Below, one piece after another: positions 1-11,000 of a stretch of DNA of 64,000 nucleotides (within the stretch, counting starts at the first letter, position 1; each line of letters begins with the position of its first letter). The notes below the pieces were generated by a model, which saw only the letters and a program-made list of their open reading frames with translations, was not told where the DNA came from and searched no databases. The position numbers and the translations under genes were made by a program. The stretch spans positions 12,916,150-12,980,149 of the forward strand of contig CAIIXF020000002.1 in assembly GCA_903813345.2 (NCBI GenBank). Direction: 5' to 3'. Source of the stretch: Owenia fusiformis (lineage: Eukaryota > Annelida > Polychaeta > Sabellida > Oweniidae).

Positions 1-361
1 TTGGCTAGAATATTCATCTGTAGGGGTTCCACTAGGGGGGTGAGGGACCAGATTCTTAAGGTAGAGTCACGTGAACAGGAAGCTAGGATAAATGGCCTTG
101 ATGGGTGACATGCTAAACCTGAAAAATAAATATGTACATGTACATGTAAGTTTGAATGAAAGATTTAAGGGGGTGGATAGAGTTTAGAGATGCAGTCACA
201 AAGTATATCAGAAAAATCTCAGATCCACTGGACAAACTTGAACTACCAACCAGCAGCTGCCTACTTATGCATGCACATGCTAAAAACTAAACTGGTCCAA
301 ATGAAACAAAATGAATTACGGCCTGTTGGTTAGCATTCACTGGTATGTCACATCTTGCTTA
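1..361. other. WDR17 intron 12, no exon found
   Basis: Downstream of exon 12 on the minus strand. I looked for the next conserved WDR17 segment (human GLTCHPSRPF) and did not see it, so the next exon should lie outside the window. Contains a short palindromic tacatgtacatgta run near 132-146. Confidence 0.6.
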
Positions 362-1903
362 CCCAACTGAACTACATGTTACCCAATCCACCTTTACTAA
401 CCATATACATCAGCCCCATGGTCCAGAACTGTGTCTACACATGCACCATCTCTGATGTCCCAGATGCGTATAGTATAGTCCCAACTGAACTACATGTTAC
501 CCAATCCACCTTTACTAACCATATACATCAGCCCCATGGTCCAGAACTGTGTCTACACATGCACCATCTCTGATGTCCTAGATGCGTATAGTATAGTCCC
601 AACTGAACTACATGTTTCCCAATCCACCTTTACTAACCATATACATCAGCCCCATGGTCCAGAACTGTGTCTACACATGCACCATCTCTGATGTCCCAGA
701 TGCGTATAGTATAGTCCCCCCTGAACTACATGTTACCCAATCCACCTTTACTAACCATATACATCAGCCCCATGGTCCAGAACTGTGTCTATACATGCAC
801 CATCTCTGATGTCCCAGATGCGTATAGTATAGTCCCAACTGAACTACATGTTAGCCAATCCACCTTTACTAACCATATACATCAGCCCCATGGTCCAGAA
901 CTGTGTCTATACATGCACCATCTCTGATGTCCCAGATGCGTATAGTATAGTCCCAACTGAACTACATGTTACCCAATCCACCTTTGCTAACCATATACAT
1001 CAGCCCCATGGTCCAGAACTGTGTCTATACATGCACCATCTCTGATGTCCCAGATGCGTATAGTATAGTCCCAACTGAACTACATGTTACCCAATCCACC
1101 TTTACTAACCATATACATCAGCCCCATAGTCCAGAACTGTGTCTATACATGCACCATCTCTGATGTCCCAGATGCGTATAGTATAGTCCCAAGTGAACTA
1201 CATGTTACCCAATCCACCTTTACTAACCATATACATCAGCCCCATGGTCCAGAACTGTGTCTACACATGCACCATCTCTGATGTCCCAGATGCGTATAGT
1301 ATAGTCCCAACTGAACTACATGTTACCCAATCCACCTTTACTAACCATATACATCAGCCCCATGGTCCAGAACTGTGTCTACACATGCACCATCTCTGAT
1401 GTCCCAGATGCGTATAGTATAGTCCCAAGTGAACTACATGTTACCCAATCCACCTTTACTAACCATATACATCAGCCCCATGGTCCAGAACTGTGTCTAC
1501 ACCTGCACCATCTCTGATGTCCCAGATGCGTATAGTATAGTCCCAACTGTACTACATGTTACCCAATCCACCTTTACTAACCATATACATCAGCCCCATG
1601 GTCCAGAACTGTGTCTACACATGCACCATCTCTGATGTCCCAGATGCGTATAGTATAGTCCCCCCTGAACTACATGTTACCCAATCCACCTTTACTAACC
1701 ATATACATCAGCCCCATGGTCCAGAACTGTGTCTACACATGCACCATCTCTGATGTCCCAGATGCGTATAGTATAGTCCCCCCTGAACTACATGTTACCC
1801 AATCCAGCTTTACTAACCATATACATCAGCCCCATGGTCCAGAACTGTGTCTATACATGCACCATCTCTGATGTCCCAGATGCGTATAGTATAGTCCCAA
1901 CTG
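362..1903 (-). repeat. 13 x 118-bp tandem array built from the WDR17 exon 12 3' end, donor and 35 nt of intron
   Basis: The motif tctgatgtcc recurs every 118 bp from 451 to 1867, giving 13 copies counting the exon itself. On the minus strand each copy holds the 83-nt exon end (WDYTIRIWDIRDGACIDTVL...), its GTTAGT donor and 35 bp of following intron ending TAGTTCAG. Copies differ only at scattered sites (acac/atac, caactg/cccctg, one cct for cca). The many 65-codon plus-strand frames here are shadows of this periodicity. Confidence 0.95.
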
Positions 1904-2020
1904 CCTGATATCAGTAAGTATGGAATCTCAGAGCTCCATAGAAGACCCCGAACTGGAGCTTTGTGACCTTCAAGGAAGTTTATGCAGGCATCTTGAGTGT
2001 AATCCCAGATGCGTATCCCA
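1818..2020 (-). CDS. WDR17: WDR17 exon 12 (residues 562-630), founder of the 118-bp array
   Basis: 203 nt after acceptor CACATTTCAG. Encodes GIRIWDYTQDACINFLEGHK, APVRGLLWSSEIPYLLISGS and WDYTIRIWDIRDGACIDTV through DHGADVYG: the end of one WD repeat, a complete next one and the start of a third. The donor ATG/GTTAGT lies at 1817. The last 83-86 nt of this exon plus 35 intron bases form the tandem array below it. Ends in phase 1. Using a later donor would read GGT TAG, a stop. Confidence 0.92.
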
Positions 2021-5000
2021 CTGAAATGTGAGGGCATATGTGAAAATGTGAAGCCACTTAAAATATGAGAATTCGGAAGCAATATGTGAAAATGTGAAGC
2101 CACTTAATATATGAGAATTTGGAAGCAATATGTGAAAATGTGAAAGAATATGTCAAAATGGCTATTAGATATAATATTACAAAAATGTATGTGAGTCTTT
2201 GTATATCATATCAGTGAGCAAATAATTATACATCTAACAACTGTAATATTCTCATCCTAAATAACCCTGTAATATTAAATTCCAAAAATATACAATTAGA
2301 CTATGTTTTACCCATCATCTGATCCACTGCATAGAATGCCTTCCCTCAATGGAGACCAGCGAACATGGAACACTTTGGCAGAGTGACCTAAAGTAACATA
2401 ACATTCTATCATTTTAAATCAACAATAAAAAGTGGACAGATACGACGACAACATTTAGAAATGTTGTTAAAATGTCAGTCGCGCAAACAGGAAAGTTCAT
2501 ATAGAGACTGTCAAATTGTAACCCTCTCTATGACAGTTAACAAGACAGAGAACACTTGTCCAGGACAGGTTTGGGTAAATTATATTTTTTTTATTCGAAT
2601 TATTTGTTATACTAACAAGTATGATATATTCAGTATAATTGTACAGTATTTAGTAGAATAACTCACCAGCAAATATTTTCAGTGGTTGTTCTGAATTGGT
2701 TGGTAGATAATATACTCTGACTGTTTTGTCTTCGCATCCAGTGGCTATCATGTCCCTTGAACAAACAAATGCACTGCTGATTAATAGTGTTTTGGGATGA
2801 TGTCACAACCTGACATCATAATAGTGACATCATAGGGAGGTATTGATGAAATGGGTGAATATGAGTTGTTTGTGTTTAAGTTTGTTAAGGGTTACTTTAA
2901 CTGCTTACTTTATTGTCCAGAATAAAATCAGTTTCATAGAAGAGATATTCAGCTTGAACATTCTTTGACAACAGAAAGTCAAAAATGGTAATTGGATAAT
3001 GAAATGATATGGAGTATTTCTTAATGCATTTTTATTGTTTTAATCATTTTGACATTTTTATATTATGTGTATAATCATAGGCTTTAACAATAAAACAGAC
3101 ATCTATGATAAAGTTCAATGATTATTTATATGTGTAAATGGTTTTTAATGGGAGGAATGACTGTAATGCCATCTATGTTTGTAAATTCTAATCAATTTCT
3201 GTTGAATCATTGCCAGTTGAACAAAGTTTTTGAACATAAACTCTGGCATTTTAGTTTTTATTAATTGCCTGAGCACTTGAAAATATTTCTTTGGATATAG
3301 ATTTATGCAAGTTGATAAATGACATACATTCATAAATCACCAAACACAAAAGACAAAGTATTTTTGCACATTTTCTGGTAAACTAAATTCAGGAATTGAA
3401 TTGAGATCTTGAGGGATGTCACAGATACTTACTTGTTATGTGGGCTCCAGTCACAACCAAACACTGCAGCTGGGTGCTTGTACTTCTGAAGTATCTTACT
3501 TACTTGTTATGAGGGCTCCAGTCACAACCAAACACTGCAGCTGGGTGCTTGTACTTCTGAAGTATCTTACTTACTTGTTATGAGGACTCCAGTCACAACC
3601 TAACACTGCAGCTGGGTGCTTGTACTTCTGAAGTATCTTACTTACTTGTTATGAGGACTCTAGTCACAACCAAACACTGCAGCTGGGTGCTTGTACTTCT
3701 GAAGTATCTTACTTACTTGTTATGAGGACTCCAGTCACAACCAAACACTGCAGCTGGGTGCTTGAACTTCTGAAGTATCTTACTTACTTGTTATGAGGAC
3801 TCCAGTCACAACCAAACACTGCAGCTGGGTGCTTGTACTTCTGAAGTATCTTACTTACTTGTTATGTGGGCTCCAGTCACAACCAAACACTGCAACTGGG
3901 CGCTTGTATTTCTGAAGTATCTTACTTACTTGTTATGAGGGCTCCAGTCACAACCAAACACTGCAGCTGGGTGCTTGTACTTCTGAAGTATCTTACTTAC
4001 TTGTTATGAGGGCTCCAGTCACAACCAAACACTGCAGCTGGGTGCTTGTATTTCTGAAGTATCTTACTTACTTGTTATGAGGGCTCCAGTCACAACCAAA
4101 CACTGCAGCTGGGTGCTTGTACTTCTGAAGTATCTTACTTACTTGTTATGAGGGCTCCAGTCACAACCAAACACTGCAGCTGGGTGCTTGTACTTCTGAA
4201 GTATCTTACTTACTTGTTATGAGGACTCCAGTCACAGCCAAACACTGCAGCTGGGTGCTTGTACTTCTGAAGTATCTTGCCATCTACCTGGCGTATTATA
4301 CTGCAACAGAGAGACAGGTAAAATGAAAGTATCCAAGTAACCAATTTTCTATATGTGAATAATACTTGCTACATGTTTCTCTAATAATCAAGATAATTTT
4401 GGGACATAACTGAATACCCACCAATGACCATCTGCCCCACAGGTTGCAATCCTACGGGAGTCCTTGGGACACCAAGCAACAGAGTAAACACTATGCTTTC
4501 CATGCTGAAAAGTCACTATCATGTTAAAAATCAAATAAATTGTGAAGTGGATGAACTATTGATACCATCCTGAAAGATGAGGCTACAATTTCACATATCT
4601 CAAGTTGTGCCTCCTCAATATATATAATGTTTTTGAAAACTGATTTTTCTTAATTCTATGGTAAAAAGTGTTCCTTTCAAAGTGTTATATTATACCTCTG
4701 TAAATCGTTTGACAATTTTTCCTTTGTCGATGTCCCAAATAAAGGCACCTTGCCGTGATGTTGAGCCTGCGATACAGTTGATGTCCCCAGGGGCCCAGGT
4801 GATTGAATATATTACACCCTCATTACCAGGAGACGTTTCTACCTGAAAGCACAGCAAAATACAATTAACATTTTAATATTATGTATAAGCAGGGCTCAAC
4901 AGAATTCTTCTCAATCAAACCATTCATACCATGAATTACCGTAAGATATAAGATCAAAGAAATTTTATGATTACCATGAAGTACATGTTTACTTACAGCT

Positions 5001-8000
5001 GTCATATCTGTGATGTCCCAAACTTTCACTGTTCCATCAAAACTTGCTGTTGCCAATAGATCTGGGTTGTCTGGCTTGAACTTGCAATCAAATATAGTCT
5101 CCACATGTCCCTACACAAAGACATGATTTAATTATAATTAAACTGAGATCAATTTACTACATGTAAATATCTACTCCATGATTCTAAAATATTTGTACTG
5201 TAATTGCTTGTAATCATTTAAAGTTAGAATTAAACAAAAAACGAAGTCAATTTTAATCCTGCTAGATAAAAACCATGGAAATGCCATATTAGAAATATTT
5301 ACTAAAGTTTATGGGAGTTAAAGAGTTCATGACATCACTTCCTGGATGAAATTTTAAAAGGGTATTGAGCAATGCATTTTTAAATACAGGATCTAACCTT
5401 CAAAAGATTTTACCATATTTTGATGAATATGGAATAATGGTTATATCTATCATATCAAGAGAAATGGGCTAGCGAGGGATATCCCTTTTATAGATACATA
5501 CCTCAGATCTAAGGAAGTTCCATTTGCGTTTCCCTAGATCATATAAGCCAACCCCTCCATCTAAGAATGTACAGACAGCATGAGCAGGGGGCAGAGCAAA
5601 CCTATTTGTCTGGAATAATACAACAGTACTGGTATAGTATTTTGCTTTATTATTTATTTCGCTTTATTCTTCACTATTTTCCTCATACAAACGTATATAG
5701 GAAATTTGACTCTCAAAGAAAGTAATGTCCCAAGACAGAATGGAATCGACAAAAAATCAAAAATAGAAAATCCTTACTTGTGACATTGTTGGAGCAATTG
5801 TATAACTTGTCGAGGACACCCCCTGCGAGGTGGCCATTTTGTTATTGTTGTTGCCAGGTTGCGGGGCTGTACTGAATACATGGAGGGCATGAAAGCCCAT
5901 CTTCTTCAACTTGATGTTTTCAATAGGGCTGGCCTTGGAAACATTCCACATTCGCATAACTCCAACATGGGAATCTATATTCAAACATATTTTCATTCAT
6001 TTTAATCAGTTTCATAAATTTATGGATTCTGGTTAGCATGCAACTAAATTACAGTGTACAATAAAATCTGTCAATCTGTTGACTAAAAATGTTAAGATCG
6101 GGTAAAGAACTTGTGATGTTAAATACCAAGAGTGATAAAACACCCAATAAATAGAATTCTTTTATCTGGCACTATGAATTAATTCACCTTAAGGGGCACT
6201 ATGAATATGAGATGAACTCACCTCCAGTCAGAAACATGCCCGGGGCACTAGGAATCCATGCAATACTATGTACTTGAGCTGCTGCACTTGGTAGTTGAAA
6301 ACACATAATAATTGATAATGAATCAGTGTCTATTAGCCGCACACCAAAGTGGGTGTTTGACACAAGAAGGTACTCGCTGGAGAGAGGGTCCCAGTCTAGG
6401 TCAGATACAGGGTCCTCTTCATCTGTTCCTTCTAAAGTCTCAGGACGTAGCACATGTTTCTGACTTTTCTGACCTGAAAGTATGAACAAATTCATTCACA
6501 TACGTCCCTAAATTGTCAAATACACTGCCTAACTTAACAACATTTCTGAACAAATGTCTCAAATTTGACTTACACAGTGCATATTTCTGAACAGATTTTT
6601 AGTTTTGGACATAGCCCACACTTAAATGTGCATAGCTGCGATCTCAAGATTTTAGAAATCTTTAAAATTCTTGAGGTAGTTTTCCCAAAATAATTTTTTT
6701 TCAGCAAAATTGGTCATGATCGGGAAAGTTTAGTTTTAGAGATAATCACATACAGAAGTTTTATTGTAAATAGTAAAATGCTATTCCTACTAAGGTAGAA
6801 TTCTGCATACATACCTGGGTTAAATAATGATAAGCTTCCATCAGTGTGACCAAATGCAAGTTTTCCTAGCTTTTTATGATGCCAACGGAACTGGCAAATA
6901 TCTGACAAGAAGTTCTGAGCTTCTTTATGAAAAGTCAATCCGCCACCTGTTCCATAATTCCACATACAGAGTGGGCCGCGTCCACACACAAATGACACAC
7001 AGTCTCTCTCATGAAGGCACCAGCCAACAGAATTAGGTGTCGTCTTTGTTGTAATTTTATCCAGTGCCCTCTGCTGGGGAATGTTCCACACTATCACTTG
7101 GTTATCGGCACCTGTGCTTGCTAAAATGTCTGGGTTACGGGGATTCCAGGATATCGCAGTTATTGTTTTCTTGTGTTCTGACATCACTGAGTGTAACTTA
7201 AATTCATTGAATTTGCGATCGAGCTGAAAGTATAAACAATGATTTTTTATATTATGTACATATATATTAGTAAGTGGAGATTCAAGTCAAATACAGAAAA
7301 CTGATCACAATTATAGCACCAAAGGGTGTAATAAAAATGTTGTGTAAGTAAGACATCAAAGACATGCAGTACTATCCTTTTGTGGTTATACAGTGTTTAA
7401 TGTTTAACTATCAGTACTGATATGAATTATTAAAATCAATGTATTCAAAAACATATTTCTCTCAAAACAAGAAAACAATGAATGATTTTAACAGAAGCAA
7501 TGAAGCATTAATAACAATGGATCATTTAACTGTTAACCACAATCATAATTCATAACCAGAACAACGGCAACGCCAAAGCGTAGCGAATCCCATCGAACAG
7601 AAATGGCTGGCATTTTTACAAATGAATAGCAAATATCATAAAACAACACACCAGAAAGGCCACCATTTTCAAAATGGTTGCTCACTAGCCAAGTTGTCAT
7701 CAGAAGAAACAATATGCTTTTAGTAGCCACCTCTCAAATTTTTGAAAAATCGCACACGTACTTGTAAACTAACACACACATAAAATGTTGTCCATTTTTC
7801 AAAATGGCCGACTATACTCCCCAAAGTTTAATTAGACAATGTGCCATGCTTAAAGTATTCACATATCAAATATGAACAAAATCGCTCAACTACTTTTTGA
7901 GTTATAGTAAAATACGTTAAAATGGCGGCCATTTTTCAAAATGGTCACCTTCTACCAAAAGTGTCATCAGAAATAGACAGTGTGCCATCCTTATAGTATT

Positions 8001-11000
8001 CACATACCAAATATGAAAAAATCGCTCCACTACTTTTCTAGTTATAGTAAAATATGTTAAAATGGTGGCCATTTTTCAAATTTTTTTTCAAAATGGCCGC
8101 CTTCTACCAAAAGTGTCATAGGACAGTGTGCCATGCTTATAATATTCACATACCAAATATGAACAAAATCGCTCCACTACTTTTCGAGTTATAGTAACAT
8201 ACGTTAAAATGGTGGCCATTTTGACACTTTTCGAGTTATAGTAACATACGTTAAAATGGCGGCCATTTTTCAAAATGGCCACCTTCTACCAAAAGTGTCA
8301 TAGGACCGTGTGCTATGCTTATAGTATTCACATACCAAATATGAACAAAATCGCTCCACTACTTTTCGAGTTATAGTAAAATACGTTAAAATGGCGGCCA
8401 TTTTACAAAATGGCCGCCTTCTACCAAAAGTGCCTTCAGACAGTGTGCAATGCTTATAGTATTCACATACCAAATATGAACAAAATCGCTCCACTATTTT
8501 TTGAGTTACAGCAAAAATCGTAAAATGACACGTAAAGGCCGCCATTTTTCAAGATGGCTGCCATGTGCTTCTTTAATATCTACATTTGTAGCATTATTAT
8601 TGTCCTTTACCATTTTTTTACATTTAAAACATATTGCTATAACAGTTTTACATATTGCACCTAAATTACTGTAAAATCGGCACTAAAATGGCCGCCATTT
8701 TGAAATGAGTGGCCATTTTGAAAATCGGCTTTCGAGCAGAACTTCTACCCCCATAGGGTATATGCATACAAAATATGAACAAAATCGGGCCAACGGTATT
8801 TGAGTTATTGCCCGGACGGACGGACGGAGGCGTTCCCTATATCCCTCCGAACTTCGTTCAATGGGATAATAAATCAGAATAAAAGTTGATTCAGCATGAC
8901 TTTTGTTCCAGCAAGACAGGTGTAGGTTATGTTGAACACAATTCACAACACAAATTACATACATGCTTAGAGCTAGCTGTATTGATTCAAAAGAATATTA
9001 TATCACAATAATGAACAAAGAACAGGTTATTACAACTATCCTCAGAGACACATATTTTATAATTTACATGTATATGCTATTAGATATAAAATGTGATTTA
9101 GGAAATACAACCAGAGACTGCCTGTTGACTCATTTTATTTCCAACAATCTTGCAAAAAGTTGTTGAGCCCTTAGATTGGAAAGCATTTTATTACTTGTAT
9201 ATGACTAACACAGAAAGTTTTCATTACATGTATATGACTAACTTAGAAAACATTTATTTATTTTTAATGTATATGAGACTAACTCAGAAAGCATAATATT
9301 ATGACTAACTCAGAAAGGATTTATTACATGTATATGACTAACTTAAAAAACATTTATTAAATGTATATGACTAACTCAAAAAGCATTTATCAAATGTATA
9401 TGACTAACTCAGGAAGCATTTATTACATGTATATGACTAACTCAGAAAGGATTTATTACATGTATATTGTATATGACTAATTTAGAAAGGATTTATTATA
9501 TACATATGACTAACTCAGAAAGCATTTATTACGTGTGTATGACTAACTTAGAAATATCTAAGCACAAGTGCCAAAGGGAAAGGACCAAAAGTTGTAATGA
9601 AACTTAGCAAGAAAAAGCAAACTCTAAATATATCCCAAAAACATGATCTAACGTGAAAACATTTACTAAATGTATATGACTAACTCAGAAAGCATTTTAA
9701 TACATGTATATGACTAACTCAGAAAATTTTTTATTACATGTATATGACTAGCTCAGAAAGGATTTATTACGTGTATATTGTATGTGACTAATTTAGAAAG
9801 CATTTATTACATGTATATGACTAACTTAGAAAACATTTATTAAATGTATATTCTATATGACTAATTTAGAAAGCATTTTATTACATGTATATGACTAACT
9901 TAGAAAACATTTATTACATGTATATTGTATATGACTAATTTAGAAAGCATTTTATTACATGTATATGACTAGCTCAGAAAGGATTTATTACATGTATATT
10001 GTATGTGACTAATTTAGAAAGCATTTATTACAAGTAAATGACTAACTTAGAAAACATTTATTAAATGTATATGACTAACTCAGAAAACATTTATTACATG
10101 TATATGACAACTCAGAAAGCATTTTATTACATGTATATGACTAACTCAGAAAGCATTTATTACATGCATATGACTAACTCAGAAGGGATTTATTACATGT
10201 ACCTTGTATATGACTAACTTAGAAAACATTTATTAAATGTACATGATTAACTCAGAAAGAATTTGTACATGAATTTCACTAACTCAGAATCAACCATCTT
10301 TACCCCATTAGGAAACAACCATTACCATGGCAACAACATGGCAACATAAAAATATCTATGAGTATACATGATTTTTCTGAAGAAGTCATGAAGAATTATC
10401 ACAGCTCATCATAAAATAGAAAATGTTGCAAATGTATTCATGCAAGTTTTTTTTAGTTCCATTCTTGCTTTAATAATTGTCTCTTCGTGCTTATTTCATG
10501 TCATTTCTTGCTAAACATTGAATGAAGCCTTTGATTTTCTTATATTTCTGTATAATTAAGAGAGTTTACTTTGGTAACCATAGATTTTATTTTTTGCAAG
10601 TCTAATTCCACTTTTCCAGTTCTATACATGTATTTTGCATTTTACAACATGCCCATCAATCTATGGGGACATTTGTCTCAGTAGTCTGTATTGATTATGG
10701 CTGGTGTTTATACCTAGCACCATTAATCAATACACACACAGAGTAATAAAATACTAGATAACTTTCACCTGTTATCATTTTTGCATATCATACCTAGAAG
10801 GCTCTAAATATAGTATTGCAAAGATACATTGCTATTAAAGAGTGAGTAATTGTGGCAGTAGAATTTCTTTTGTTATTCTAATTTACTTGCTCTGTGTACA
10901 TTGTTGTTACAACATGCATCTAGATTATTACTTTATCAATTTAATTAGTGTAATATCATAACTACTGTATTTAATACATTTATTTTATATTCTCATTAAA

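Noticed and set aside
355-1871. Overlapping plus-strand frames of 65-72 codons, nearly identical to each other
   Set aside because: They are the antisense reading of the 118-bp array derived from WDR17 exon 12; the coding strand is minus.
362-4278. CRISPR-like or satellite arrays
   Set aside because: Tandem units are contiguous without unique spacers and are copies of a host exon; the genome is eukaryotic.
8088-8545. Minus-strand frames reading FCSYLVCEYYKHGT repeatedly
   Set aside because: Products of the repeated modules of the AAAATGG element; the same peptide arises from copy 3 at 38498-38809. No start or domain logic.
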